From contig JALFOM010000022.1 of the NCBI GenBank assembly GCA_022782265.1, positions 31,268-95,267 of the forward strand: DNA of 64,000 nucleotides. Reading direction: 5' to 3'. The translations under genes and the position numbers were made by a program. The stretch's first letter is position 1. The number at the start of each line of letters is the position of its first letter. Of the stretch, positions 16,413 through 24,939 are shown piece by piece. This stretch comes from Clostridiales bacterium (lineage in GTDB: Bacteria > Bacillota > Clostridia > Oscillospirales > Oscillospiraceae). The notes beneath the pieces were generated by a model. That model was not told the DNA's origin. It ran no database searches and saw only the letters and a program-made list of their open reading frames with translations.

Positions 16413-17321
16413 TTGGCGAATAAAAAAATTACCGTGAGCCCGATGTCACGCCGCCTGGTAATGCGTGAAAATGTTGCCGCTTACCTGTTTATGCTGCCTT
16501 TCCTTCTGTTCTTTGTGGCCTTTGTCCTCTATCCCATGTTCATGTGCATCTTTACCAGCTTCTTTGATGCCACAATGGGACGGGATGACATCTTTATCGG
16601 TTTCCAGAACTATAAGGAATTGTTCAACGACCCGATTTTCTGGAAGGCGCTCAAGAACACTCTGGTCATTGTTCTGGTCTCCGTGCCCGTCACCTGCGTT
16701 TTCTCTCTGTGGGTGGCTTCGGTCATCAGCAGGATGCCCATGGCCGGGACCTCTGCCTTCCGCTGCATCTTTTACCTGCCTGTGGTCACCGGCTCCGTGG
16801 CCGTCACCATGGTCTGGAAGTGGATGTTCAACAACTACTACGGCATTTTCAATTACCTGGGCCAGAATATGGGCCTGCTCGACAAGCCCATCAACTGGCT
16901 GGGTGATCCCAAATACGCTCTGGGCTGCATCATTCTGATCCTGCTCACCACCTCCGTGGGTCAGCCCATCGTCCTGTACGTCTCCGCACTGGACAACGTG
17001 GACAAGTCTCTGGTGGAGGCGGCCGAAGTGGACGGCGCAACCCAGATGCAGGCTTTCTGGAAGATCAAGTGGCCCCAGATGATGCCTACCACCCTTTACA
17101 TTCTGGTCATCACCACCATCAACTCCTTCCAGTGCTTCGCGCTGATCCAGCTGCTGACCTCCGGCGGCCCCAGCAACTCCACCATGACCATCATGTACTA
17201 CATCTATTACAACGCTTTCAAGCTGTACCGCTACGGCTACGGCAATGCCATGGGCGTTATCCTGGCGATCATCATCGCCATCCTGTCCGCCATCCAGTTC
17301 AAGGCCGGACAGGAAAAGTAA
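16413..17321 (+). CDS. Sugar ABC transporter permease, MalF type (second system)
   Basis: 302 residues. The start is TTG 16413, supported by GAGGGGG six bases upstream; no ATG fits. Hydrophobic segments begin with ENVAAYLFMLPFLLFFVAFV. The coupling loop is EAAEVDGATQMQAFWKIKWP. The protein ends in a short cytoplasmic tail, and the stop is followed at once by the ribosome site of the next permease. It would form the translocation channel with that protein. Confidence 0.92.
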   Translation: MANKKITVSPMSRRLVMRENVAAYLFMLPFLLFFVAFVLYPMFMCIFTSFFDATMGRDDIFIGFQNYKELFNDPIFWKALKNTLVIVLVSVPVTCVFSLWVASVISRMPMAGTSAFRCIFYLPVVTGSVAVTMVWKWMFNNYYGIFNYLGQNMGLLDKPINWLGDPKYALGCIILILLTTSVGQPIVLYVSALDNVDKSLVEAAEVDGATQMQAFWKIKWPQMMPTTLYILVITTINSFQCFALIQLLTSGGPSNSTMTIMYYIYYNAFKLYRYGYGNAMGVILAIIIAILSAIQFKAGQEK

Positions 17322-17334
17322 GGAGGTGCGTACA

Positions 17335-18249
17335 ATGAAGAAACAGAATCGTCTTGATATCAACCGGACGAAGACCAAAGTCTACTATGTCATCTCGTTT
17401 ATCCTCGTTGCTCTCATTGCGTTTACCTTCCTGTTCCCGCTGTACTGGATCATCACCGGTTCTTTCAAGGTCAAGTCCGAGATCCTGTCCGCCACCCCGG
17501 TGTGGGTGCCGACAGAGTGGGTCATGACCAACTACGAAAATCTGATGAGCAAGCGCACCGCGCCGCTGTTCGATTTGACCCTGGGCTCTCTCGTGATCAC
17601 CGGACCCACAGTTCCCGGCGCTTTCCGCTGGCTGCTGAACACGGTGTTCATGTCCACCATGTCCATGCTGCTGACCTGTCTGACCGCTGCCATGGCGGGC
17701 TACGCGCTGGCAAAGAAGCGCTTCTACGGCCGGGGCATCCTGTTCAGTCTGATCGTATGCGCCATGGCGCTGCCCAAGCAGGTCATCCTGATCCCGCTGC
17801 TGCGCGAAATGTCCGCTCTGGGCCTGTATGACACCATCTGGGCAGTCATTGTGCCCATCGTGGGCTGGCCCTTCGGCGTGTTCCTGATTAAGCAGTTTGC
17901 CGAGGGCATCCCCACAGAAATGGTGGAAGCCTGCCGCATCGACGGCGCCAGCGAGTGGAGAACCTTTACGGACGTCATGTTCCCCATGATCAAGCCCGGT
18001 GTGGGCGCCTGCGCCATCTTCACCTTCATCAACTCCTGGAACGACTACTTCATGCAGTTGATTATGCTGATGAGCACCAAGGAGCTGACCATCTCTCTGG
18101 GTATTGCCACCATGCAGGGCGAGAACTCCACGGACTTCGGTCTGCTGATGGCAGGCTCCGCCCTGGCTTCCGTACCCATTATCATCGTGTTTCTGATTTT
18201 CCAGAAGTACTTCACCAAGGGCATCACCATGGGCGCCGTGAAAGGATAA
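17335..18249 (+). CDS. Sugar ABC transporter permease, MalG type (second system)
   Basis: 304 residues from ATG 17335 (AGGAGG 8 bases upstream; the longer in-frame start lies inside the previous gene). Hydrophobic segments start at VYYVISFILVALIAFTFLF. The coupling loop is EACRIDGASEWRTFTDVMFP, and the end ITMGAVKG is typical of MalG proteins. Unlike the MalG protein of the first system, it has no N-terminal extension, although the region FDLTLGSLVITGPTVPG is a slightly long first outside loop. Confidence 0.93.
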   Translation: MKKQNRLDINRTKTKVYYVISFILVALIAFTFLFPLYWIITGSFKVKSEILSATPVWVPTEWVMTNYENLMSKRTAPLFDLTLGSLVITGPTVPGAFRWLLNTVFMSTMSMLLTCLTAAMAGYALAKKRFYGRGILFSLIVCAMALPKQVILIPLLREMSALGLYDTIWAVIVPIVGWPFGVFLIKQFAEGIPTEMVEACRIDGASEWRTFTDVMFPMIKPGVGACAIFTFINSWNDYFMQLIMLMSTKELTISLGIATMQGENSTDFGLLMAGSALASVPIIIVFLIFQKYFTKGITMGAVKG

Positions 18250-18254
18250 GTATC

Positions 18255-18704
18255 TTGATTTTTGCAAAATTAAAGGATGCCGCAGACTATTGCGGCATCC
18301 ATCCCCGGCTTGACCGGGTGATCGATTGTCTCAATGAGGAGTTTCTGAACAAGGTAGGCACACAGACCCAGAAGCTGGAGGGTGATCTTCTGTATGTCAC
18401 CCGCTTCGACTATGTGACCAGCCCCCTTGAGGAGACTTTCTTTGAGGCCCATAAAAAGTACCTTGACGTACATCTGATGATGAGCGGCGCGGAGAGAGTG
18501 GATATCTCCCACCCGGAGGCGCTGTCGCTTTTTGACCATAAGGATGATTTTTACGCCTACCGGGGCGAGGCGGAACAGACGCTGCTCCTCACGCCCGGCA
18601 GCTTCCTTGTGGTCTTCCCCGGCGATGCGCACCGCATCAAAGTGCAGGTCAAGGGTCCTGAAAATGTATCCAAGGTCGTTTTCAAGCTGCTTGTAAACGA
18701 CTGA
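18255..18704 (+). CDS. YhcH/YjgK/YiaL-family protein (DUF386, cupin-like)
   Basis: 149 residues from TTG 18255, with AAAGGA eight bases upstream overlapping the permease stop. The family hallmarks are present: EEFLNKVGTQTQKLEGD, FFEAHKKYLDVHLMMSGAER and PGSFLVVFPGDAHRIKVQV, which carry the conserved metal-site His residues of the beta-sandwich fold. E. coli YhcH is the last gene of the nan operon; a role in handling sialic acid or its breakdown products has been proposed. Here it sits between the sugar permeases and nanA, as in other nan clusters. The alternative is an ATT or later start; the N-terminal IFAKLKDAADY looks native. Confidence 0.85.
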   Translation: MIFAKLKDAADYCGIHPRLDRVIDCLNEEFLNKVGTQTQKLEGDLLYVTRFDYVTSPLEETFFEAHKKYLDVHLMMSGAERVDISHPEALSLFDHKDDFYAYRGEAEQTLLLTPGSFLVVFPGDAHRIKVQVKGPENVSKVVFKLLVND

Positions 18705-18724
18705 GATGGGAAAGAAGGAAAAAC

Positions 18725-19639
18725 ATGAATCAGAAGTTTGAAAAGTACAAGGGCATATTCCCCGCTTTCTACGCCTGCTACGATGAAAACGGCGCAATCA
18801 GCCCTGAAAGAGTGCGGGAATTTACCGAGTATATGATCGGCAAGGGCGTTACCGGATTGTATGTGGGCGGCTCCTCCGGCGAGTGCATCTACCAGTCCGT
18901 GGCGGAGCGCAAGCTGGTGCTGGAGAATGTGATGGAAGCTGCCCGGGGCCGGATCGTTGTCATCGCCCATGTGGCCTGCAACAACACCGCCGACAGCATG
19001 GAGCTTGCCGCTCACGCGGAGAGCTTGGGCGTGGACGCCATTGCCGCCATCCCGCCCATCTACTTCCATCTGCCGCCCCACGGCATTGCCCGGTATTGGA
19101 ACGACATCTCCTCTGCGGCACCCAATACCGATTTCATCATCTACAATATCCCCCAGCTTGCCGGCGTAGGACTTAACGGTGCCCTGCTGCGGGAGATGCT
19201 GAAGAACCCCAGAGTGATCGGCGTGAAAAACTCCTCCATGCCCGTTCAGGACATCGAGATGTGGCGCGACGAAGGGGCCATCGTATTCAACGGCCCGGAC
19301 GAGCAGCTTCTGTCTGGCCTGGTGGCAGGCGCCATCGGCGGTATTGGCGGCACCTATGCCGTGATGCCTGAGCTGTATCTGCGCATTTTCAAGCTGGTAT
19401 CTGAGGGCCGTATCGCCGAAGCCCGGGAGATCCAGGACGAGTGCTGCCATATCATCTATGAGCTGTGCTCCTGCCATGGCAATATGTACGCCGTGATCAA
19501 GGCGGTACTCCGGGAGCTGGGCGGGCCCGACATCGGCGGCGTGCGCCGTCCTCTCAGCGACATTGTGCCCGAGGATATGCCCACTGTCCGTAAATGCGCG
19601 GAGCATATCCGCACGGCCTGCGAAAAGTTCGTGAAGTAA
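18725..19639 (+). CDS. nanA: N-acetylneuraminate lyase
   Basis: 304 residues, a DapA-superfamily TIM barrel. Family residues: G48-G-S-S-G-E53 carboxylate-binding loop preceded by LYVG, Tyr140 in FIIYNIPQLAG, and Schiff-base Lys168 in GVKNSSMP; spacing matches E. coli NanA (Tyr137, Lys165). The enzyme splits N-acetylneuraminate to ManNAc and pyruvate in the cytoplasm. YVGGSSGE followed by CIYQS resembles NanA rather than dihydrodipicolinate synthase, and the AGE epimerase and YhcH neighbours agree. ManNAc would go on to the epimerase at 12480. Last gene of the operon; a terminator follows. Confidence 0.92.
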   Translation: MNQKFEKYKGIFPAFYACYDENGAISPERVREFTEYMIGKGVTGLYVGGSSGECIYQSVAERKLVLENVMEAARGRIVVIAHVACNNTADSMELAAHAESLGVDAIAAIPPIYFHLPPHGIARYWNDISSAAPNTDFIIYNIPQLAGVGLNGALLREMLKNPRVIGVKNSSMPVQDIEMWRDEGAIVFNGPDEQLLSGLVAGAIGGIGGTYAVMPELYLRIFKLVSEGRIAEAREIQDECCHIIYELCSCHGNMYAVIKAVLRELGGPDIGGVRRPLSDIVPEDMPTVRKCAEHIRTACEKFVK

Positions 19640-19653
19640 GCGAGAGTAAAACG

Positions 19654-19690
19654 AAAGCCCGAAGGAATCAACCTTCGGGCTTCAATTTTT
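19654..19690. terminator. Bidirectional terminator between nanA and the TtcA-like gene
   Basis: 11-bp stem (19655-19665 with 19672-19682); T run at 19686-19690 on + and AAAACG on the left for the minus strand. Confidence 0.8.
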
Positions 19691-19693
19691 GCC

Positions 19694-20443
19694 TTATTTC
19701 CCTCTGGGCTGGCGGCCGTCGACGGTCTCCCAGCCGGGGAGGGGGAGCCGCTGCATGGCGCCGAAGATCTTGGATTTCATGTCCGGGTACTGGGCGCTCA
19801 TGGTTTTCAGAAGCTGCTTGATCTCATAGCGCTTGCTGCCCTTGTCCTGGGGGCAGGGGTTTTCCACCACCGGCAGCTGAAGCTCCTGGGCCAGATTGCT
19901 GATTTTCAGTTCCCCGGCGTAGATCATGGGCCGGATCTGGGTGACGCCGGAGCGGTCCAGATAGGTGACGGGCCGAAAGCAGCTGAGCCGCCCCTCAAAG
20001 AGCAGCGACAGCATGAAGGTCTCCACCGCGTCGTCAAAATGGTGGCCCAGGGCCAGCTTGTTTATGCCCCGCTGCCGGATGGCGTCGTTCAGCGCGCCCC
20101 GGCGCATCTTGGCGCAGAGAGAGCAGGGGTTATCCTCCTTGCGCACGTCGAAAACAACCTCCTTGATATCCGTTTTCAGACAGGTATAGGGGATATCAAG
20201 CTCCCGGCAGAGCTCCGCCACCGGGGTAAAGTCCATGCCCTCAAAGCCCAGCTCAATGGTGATGGCCTCCAGATCAAAGTGTTTGGGATAGTAGCCTTGC
20301 AGGTGGTGGAGAGCCAGCAGCAGCAAAAGACTATCCTTCCCGCCGGAGACGCCCACGGCGATGTTGTCGCCCTCTTCGATCATGTTATAGTCGTCCACCG
20401 CACGGCGGATCACACCGGTAAATTCGTTTAAGATTTTGTCCAT
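19694..20443 (-). CDS. TtcA-family tRNA 2-thiocytidine (thiolation) enzyme
   Basis: 249 residues with the PP-loop ATP pyrophosphatase motif GVSGGKDSLLLLLAL near 32. A CSLCAKMRRGAL motif and a third Cys in VVENPCPQDKGSKRYEI supply the three ligands of the catalytic [4Fe-4S] cluster typical of TtcA. GHHFDDAVETFMLSLLFEGR is also conserved. The enzyme adenylates a tRNA cytidine and inserts sulfur (position 32 in E. coli). Close relatives in Firmicutes may act on another position, so the exact product is left open. Confidence 0.82.
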   Translation of the reverse strand: MDKILNEFTGVIRRAVDDYNMIEEGDNIAVGVSGGKDSLLLLLALHHLQGYYPKHFDLEAITIELGFEGMDFTPVAELCRELDIPYTCLKTDIKEVVFDVRKEDNPCSLCAKMRRGALNDAIRQRGINKLALGHHFDDAVETFMLSLLFEGRLSCFRPVTYLDRSGVTQIRPMIYAGELKISNLAQELQLPVVENPCPQDKGSKRYEIKQLLKTMSAQYPDMKSKIFGAMQRLPLPGWETVDGRQPRGK

Positions 20444-20499
20444 GTCCTACCCTCAGAGAAAAAATAAAAATGGAAATAAGTTTTCGATAGAATTTACGA

Positions 20500-20531
20500 G
20501 ATTTCGAGAGAAATCAAGAGATTTGGAAATC
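20500..20531. promoter_or_regulatory. Two tandem small dyads upstream of rplM
   Basis: GATTTC-GAGA-GAAATC (20500-20515) and GATTT-GG-AAATC (20520-20531) lie 20 bases apart, just upstream of the rplM -35 box and within the 213-base gap before the TtcA-like gene. They could be an operator pair; no known regulator site was recognised. Confidence 0.3.
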
Positions 20532-20547
20532 AGAATTAAAATTGCTG

Positions 20548-20576
20548 TTGACACGCCGGGAAAGCTGTGGTATAAA
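20548..20576 (+). promoter_or_regulatory. Promoter of rplM-rpsI
   Basis: TTGACA (20548-20553), 17-base spacer, TATAAA (20571-20576). The leader of about 74 nt could hold an L13 autoregulatory structure; GCGC repeats at 20582 and 20610 can pair, but I could not confirm a known fold. Confidence 0.75.
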
Positions 20577-20656
20577 AATAAAGCGCGCTTGGCGTTTATT
20601 GTAAACTCCTGCGCCTGAATTGTCAAAACATTTAATTCTATATGGAGGCACAAAAT

Positions 20657-21085
20657 ATGTCTACGACCATGGTAACCAAGGAGACCGTTACCCGCAAATG
20701 GTACGTCCTTGACGCAGCCGGCAAGCCCCTGGGCAAGACCGCTGCTCTCGCCGCTGACCTGCTGCGCGGCAAGCTCAAAACCGATTATACCCCCCACGTT
20801 GACTGCGGCGATTATGTCATCATCATCAACGCGAAGGACGCAGTTCTCACCGGCAAGAAGCTGGAGCAGAAGTACTACCGTACCCACTCCGGTTATCCCG
20901 GCGGACTGAAAGAGACCCAGTACAAGACCCTGATGAAGACCAAGCCCGAGCTGGCTATGCGTCTGGCTGTCCGCGGCATGCTGCAGAAGAACACCATCGC
21001 TCAGTGGCAGCTCAAGCGCCTGAGAGTTTTCGCCGGCGCAGAGCACACCCACGCAGCCCAGAAGCCCGAAGTTTGGGATCGCTAA
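20657..21085 (+). CDS. rplM: 50S ribosomal protein L13
   Basis: 142 residues from ATG 20657, with GGAGG eight bases upstream; the ATG at 20642 overlaps that site and was rejected. L13 landmarks: [54 protein letters not shown] and [11 protein letters not shown], ending AQKPEVWDR. An early-assembling protein of the 50S subunit. Co-transcribed with rpsI 16 bases downstream. Confidence 0.98.
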   Translation: MSTTMVTKETVTRKWYVLDAAGKPLGKTAALAADLLRGKLKTDYTPHVDCGDYVIIINAKDAVLTGKKLEQKYYRTHSGYPGGLKETQYKTLMKTKPELAMRLAVRGMLQKNTIAQWQLKRLRVFAGAEHTHAAQKPEVWDR

Positions 21086-21101
21086 GAGGAGGTAAAGAAA
21101 T

Positions 21102-21512
21102 ATGGCAACCTATAAGTGCAAGAAGCCCTATATGTACGGCACCGGACGCAGAAAGTCCTCCGTCGCACGTGTTCACCTCATCCCCAACGGCACCGGTGTG
21201 ATCACCATCAACGGCCGTGATATCGACGACTACTTCGGTCTGGACACCCTGAAGCTCATCGTGCGTCAGCCCCTGGTCACCACCGGCACTGTCGGCAAGG
21301 TTGACATTGAGGCTACCGTCGCCGGCGGCGGCGTTTCCGGTCAGGCCGGCGCTATCCGCCACGGCATCGCCCGCGCTCTCCTGGTTGTGGACGAGAGCTA
21401 CCGCGCTTCCCTGAAGGCCGCAGGCTTCCTGACCCGCGACCCGAGAATGAAAGAGCGTAAGAAGTACGGTCTCAAAGCCGCCCGCCGCGCTCCGCAGTTC
21501 AGCAAGCGTTAA
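21102..21512 (+). CDS. rpsI: 30S ribosomal protein S9
   Basis: 136 residues. Typical S9 sequence: [59 protein letters not shown] and the conserved end QFSKR, whose C-terminal Arg reaches the P-site tRNA. AGAGGAGG lies upstream of ATG 21102. The first six residues (MATYKC) are slightly longer than in most species. Strong terminator follows. Confidence 0.98.
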   Translation: MATYKCKKPYMYGTGRRKSSVARVHLIPNGTGVITINGRDIDDYFGLDTLKLIVRQPLVTTGTVGKVDIEATVAGGGVSGQAGAIRHGIARALLVVDESYRASLKAAGFLTRDPRMKERKKYGLKAARRAPQFSKR

Positions 21513-21529
21513 TCGAATACCGCTTATTA

Positions 21530-21562
21530 CAGCGCCGCGATTATTTTGCGGCGCTGTTTTTT
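21530..21562 (+). terminator. Intrinsic terminator of rplM-rpsI
   Basis: Perfect 9-bp stem CAGCGCCGC (21530-21538)/GCGGCGCTG (21548-21556) and six T. Confidence 0.9.
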
Positions 21563-21576
21563 CCGAGGAGAATATT

Positions 21577-22200
21577 ATGGACGTGAAAACCGCACTGATC
21601 GTTATCGACATGCAAAAGGGCTTTATCAACGGGGCCTCCGCCCAGTGCATCCGGGGTGCGAAGGCCACGGTGCCCGCCTGCGCCGCGGTTATCAGCCACT
21701 GCCGGGAGCGGGATATCCCTGTGTTTTTTGTCACCCGCCGTTACCGGGCGGACGGCAGCGACGTGGAGCACACCCGATTTGAACGCTGGCGCGAGGGCGG
21801 CAGGGCCATGTCGCCGGGCTGTCCGGAGGAGTTCTCCGCCGACATGCCGGAGGAGTTTGGCCTCTGCGCCAGGGATTACCGGATTATCAAGCCCCGCTAC
21901 TCCGCCTTTTTCCACACAGAGCTGGACCTGATATTGCGCCGCCTGGGCGTGAACACCATCGTTCTGGCAGGCACAACCACCCCCAACTGCATCCGCACCA
22001 CCTGCTATGACGGCATATCCCTGGAGTACAATGTGGCCGTGCTCAGCGACTGCACTTCCTCCAATACGGAGGAAATCCAGCAGAGCAACCTGCGGGATAT
22101 GGCCAATGTAGGCGCCCAGATCATGACAAGTGAGGACTTCATCTCCGGCAGGGAGATACGGGACACCGTAAGCCTTGCCCGGGAGAATGTGGAAAGATAA
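21577..22200 (+). CDS. Isochorismatase-family cysteine hydrolase
   Basis: 207 residues with the catalytic triad of the cysteine hydrolase family: Asp11 in ALIVIDMQKGF, Lys105 in IIKPRYSAFF and Cys138 in AGTTTPNCIRTTCYD, followed by the usual VLSDCTSS loop. Members hydrolyse nicotinamide, N-carbamoyl compounds, ureas or isochorismate; the substrate here is unknown. The cis-peptide-type TTTPNC is seen in many amidases. It lies alone between two terminators, with GAGGAG before ATG 21577. Confidence 0.87.
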   Translation: MDVKTALIVIDMQKGFINGASAQCIRGAKATVPACAAVISHCRERDIPVFFVTRRYRADGSDVEHTRFERWREGGRAMSPGCPEEFSADMPEEFGLCARDYRIIKPRYSAFFHTELDLILRRLGVNTIVLAGTTTPNCIRTTCYDGISLEYNVAVLSDCTSSNTEEIQQSNLRDMANVGAQIMTSEDFISGREIRDTVSLARENVER

Positions 22201-22241
22201 AACATCAGCGCCGCTTTTTTTGAAGCGGCGCTGATGTTTTA
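22199..22241. terminator. Bidirectional terminator between convergent genes
   Basis: 16-bp perfect stem (22201-22216 with 22223-22238) with T run at 22237-22240 on + and AAAA on the other side. Confidence 0.9.
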
Positions 22242-23531
22242 GCGATCCTTCTTCCGCCAGATCAGCGGCTCATACGCTTTTTTCAGAAACTTCACCACAT
22301 CGTCCCCGGCAGAGGCGTGGACAAAGACGTCGTAATTTTCCGGGATGCTGCCGAAGGTCATGCACTTTTCGTAACCGGTCACTTCCTTCAGCTTTTCCAG
22401 CATGTTCAGCTTCTCCGCGTCCTTGTTATACACCCGCAGCAGGGCCATGCCGGGCAATCCGTCAGCCCCACAGCAGACGACCTTGTAATGTTCCGTTACG
22501 CCCCGGGCCTGCAGAGCGTCAAAAGCGGCGTTGATCTTTTCCGTCTCGTCAATGGCCGTCAGGTAGACCGCGCCCATACCCTCAGGCAGAGGGCGGTGCA
22601 GGTAGTTGCGGTAGGGCGACTTCCGCCGCTTTTCGTACAGAAGCCGGGTGCCCTCGTGGGACAGGCTCTCATAAAAGGTCAGGAATGAGTCGTCAATCAC
22701 CGCGTGCTGGAATACCTCAAGGTCCAAATCGCGGAGCGTGTCGGTCAGGCGGCAGGCTTCCCCGTAATCCAGCTCACATTTGGCTATGTAGCTGTTTTCC
22801 ACAGGATCGTAGAGCACCGCTCCATCCATCAGGATCAGAGGCAGCTTCACATGCACATCCCCGGCGGCCTCCCAGAAAGAGGCGGTGCTGCGTCGGGTCA
22901 TGATGGACAGAGGCACACCCTCGTCGATCAGCCGGTTCAGTTCCACCTTGCTGTAAACGGAGAGCCGGGCATTTTCGGAGATCAGTACATCATCCAGGGC
23001 GGTGACAAACAGCAGATCCTTCCTTTTGCGCCGGGGCAGGTGGAAGGCGTTTACCACCATACCCACGATCACGCCGATCAGCGTTTCCACCACGCGATTG
23101 AGCACGAAGAGATAGGGGTTTTCGTCCCCGATGTGCACCATGGTAATGCAGAGAAAGACCACGGACGAAAAGTAGGCCGCATCCTGAATGTTCAGCACCA
23201 CCGCCGTGTACAGTGAGGCCACAACCCCCAGCATCACAACGGCGCAGTACAGGGTGTAGTGAATATTATGGGGCACCAGGACAAAGCACTGGAGCACAAT
23301 GACGATCAGTCCGTAAAAGGCGCCGATAAAGGTGCCGTTCATCCTGCGCAGAGCCATGGCGCGGGAATTTTTGTGGTAGCTCTGCATGCATTGTAGCGCG
23401 GCAATGGCCGAATAAAAGGGGATGCCGTGGCTTCCGCGCAGGTAATCAATCAGAAAACATATGCCTACCGACACGGCGGATTTGACAATGCGCATCCCGA
23501 TGCGGGGAAAGCGGCTTGCGTGCTTGAACAT
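22239..23531 (-). CDS. Aromatic acid exporter (ArAE/FUSC-like) membrane domain fused to a degenerate HAD domain
   Basis: 430 residues in two parts. Residues 1-165 form about five or six membrane segments of the ArAE/FUSC type (GICFLIDYLRG, QCMQSYHKNSRAMALRRMNG, NRVVETLIGVIVGMVVN). Residues 170-430 resemble a Cof-type HAD hydrolase, but motif I reads FVTALDDVLI, so the nucleophile Asp is Ala178 and the Thr is Val182. Motif II is retained loosely as SIMTRRST. The metal loop usually written GDxxND is FGSIPENYD. The HAD half therefore looks catalytically dead and may bind a ligand or regulate the membrane half. Function of the whole is not established. Confidence 0.8.
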   Translation of the reverse strand: MFKHASRFPRIGMRIVKSAVSVGICFLIDYLRGSHGIPFYSAIAALQCMQSYHKNSRAMALRRMNGTFIGAFYGLIVIVLQCFVLVPHNIHYTLYCAVVMLGVVASLYTAVVLNIQDAAYFSSVVFLCITMVHIGDENPYLFVLNRVVETLIGVIVGMVVNAFHLPRRKRKDLLFVTALDDVLISENARLSVYSKVELNRLIDEGVPLSIMTRRSTASFWEAAGDVHVKLPLILMDGAVLYDPVENSYIAKCELDYGEACRLTDTLRDLDLEVFQHAVIDDSFLTFYESLSHEGTRLLYEKRRKSPYRNYLHRPLPEGMGAVYLTAIDETEKINAAFDALQARGVTEHYKVVCCGADGLPGMALLRVYNKDAEKLNMLEKLKEVTGYEKCMTFGSIPENYDVFVHASAGDDVVKFLKKAYEPLIWRKKDR

Positions 23532-23546
23532 AGGTCAATTCTCCAT

Positions 23547-23577
23547 GAAAAAGGCAGCGGAAATCAACCGCTGCCCT
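23547..23577 (-). terminator. Terminator of the aminotransferase gene (minus strand)
   Basis: 8-bp stem GGCAGCGG (23553-23560)/CCGCTGCC (23568-23575), loop 7; the A run at 23548-23552 is the T tail on the minus strand. It lies just upstream of the exporter-HAD gene, so it also limits read-through. Confidence 0.75.
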
Positions 23578-23598
23578 TATTCTTTCGTCGCTTGTGCT

Positions 23599-24792
23599 TC
23601 AGTGGGTCTCGTTGTATTTCCGGATAGCCACGGCCAGAATGTCCATAGCCCGTTCGATATCCTCTTTGTTGATCACATAGGCCATGCGGACCTCGTTCAG
23701 GCCCTTGCCGGGGGTGGCGTAGAAGGGCTCGCCGCAGGAGAACATCACGGTCTCGCCATGGTCCTCAAACTCGTTGAGCAGCCAGAGCTGGAATTTGTCC
23801 GCGTCGTCCACAGGCAAGGCCGCCATCACATAGAACGCGCCCTTGGGCTCCTTGCAGATCACGCCGGGGATCTGGGAAAGCTTACTCATCAGCGTATCCC
23901 GGCGGAGCTTGTATTCCTCGCGCACGGAGGCGAAGTAATCTTTATCCACGGAATAGAGCGCCGCTGCGGCTACCTGATCGGTGGTGGAGGCGCAGAGCCG
24001 GCACTGACACCACTTCATGGCCTGCTGCATAAATTCCTTGTTCTTGGAGATCAGCAGACCGATACGGGCGCCGCAGGCGGAGAAGCGCTTGGAGACGGAG
24101 TCGATAACGATCACGTTGTCCTCATAGCCGGGGTACTGGAGCGCGCTGGTGAGGGACTCGCCGCCGTAGGTGAACTCGCGGTAAACCTCGTCGCAGATGA
24201 TGAACAGCTCGTGCTCTTTGGCAATGTCCAGCATCAGCTTGAGCTCGTCAGGGCTCAGCACAGCGCCGGTGGGGTTGCCGGGGTTGGTAATCATAATGGC
24301 CCGGGTATGTTCGTTGATGAGGGGTTCGATACGCTCTCTCACAGCGTAGCGGTAGCCCTCCTCCGGGTAGGTGGTCAGGGGCCGGATGGTGGCGCCCGCC
24401 AGGGTGACAGAGGTGTGATAGTTGGGATAGAAGGGCTCGGGAATGATGATCTCGTCACCGTCGTCCAGAATGGTGGCCATGGTCATTTGCAAAGCCTCGC
24501 TGCCGCCGGTGGTGACAAGAATGTTCTCGTCTGTCAGGTCAACGCCGATGTTGCCGTAGTAGCCGCGCACCGCGTCAAGCAGCACAGGGAGGCCCCGGGA
24601 AGGGGCATAGGCCAGAACAGGCTCGGAAAATTCGCGCATGGCCTGAAAATAGGCGTCGGGCGTAATGATATCGGGCTGGCCGATGTTCAGGTGGTATATT
24701 TTGATGCCGCGTTTTACCGCCTCCGCCGCGTAGCCGTTGAATTTACGCATGGGGGACAGACCGCATTTTTCCATTTTTGAAGAAATTTTCAC
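23599..24792 (-). CDS. PLP-dependent aminotransferase, class I/II (aspartate aminotransferase-like)
   Basis: 397 residues. Fold-type I features: NIGQPDIITPD near the N-terminus, TTGGSEALQMTMATILD phosphate loop, ITNPGNPTGAVLS, IICDEVYREFTYGG and the PLP-Lys motif DSVSKRFSACGARIG. The C-terminal Arg that binds the substrate carboxylate is in NEVRMAYVI. It transfers amino groups between an amino acid and 2-oxoglutarate. Similar proteins are annotated as aspartate, alanine or broad-specificity aminotransferases; I cannot separate these. Single gene with its own promoter and terminator. Confidence 0.88.
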   Translation of the reverse strand: MKISSKMEKCGLSPMRKFNGYAAEAVKRGIKIYHLNIGQPDIITPDAYFQAMREFSEPVLAYAPSRGLPVLLDAVRGYYGNIGVDLTDENILVTTGGSEALQMTMATILDDGDEIIIPEPFYPNYHTSVTLAGATIRPLTTYPEEGYRYAVRERIEPLINEHTRAIMITNPGNPTGAVLSPDELKLMLDIAKEHELFIICDEVYREFTYGGESLTSALQYPGYEDNVIVIDSVSKRFSACGARIGLLISKNKEFMQQAMKWCQCRLCASTTDQVAAAALYSVDKDYFASVREEYKLRRDTLMSKLSQIPGVICKEPKGAFYVMAALPVDDADKFQLWLLNEFEDHGETVMFSCGEPFYATPGKGLNEVRMAYVINKEDIERAMDILAVAIRKYNETH

Positions 24793-24824
24793 GCCAAATC
24801 ACATCCTTAAAAAACATAAATTAT

Positions 24825-24853
24825 TTTATATCACATTTTTTCGCTTTATTCAA
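24825..24853 (-). promoter_or_regulatory. Promoter of the aminotransferase gene
   Basis: On the minus strand TTGAAT (24848-24853), 17-base spacer, TATAAA (24825-24830). Confidence 0.7.
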
Positions 24854-24880
24854 GTACTGTGCGAAAATAAACAAGGCGGC

Positions 24881-24909
24881 TTGTAAGCCGGGGCCGGATT
24901 TGATAAAAT
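24881..24909 (+). promoter_or_regulatory. Promoter of addB-addA
   Basis: TTGTAA (24881-24886), 17-base spacer, TAAAAT (24904-24909), about 31 bases before the addB start. Confidence 0.6.
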
Positions 24910-24939
24910 GGGTAAAAAGAAATGCTTCGGAGGACAGAT

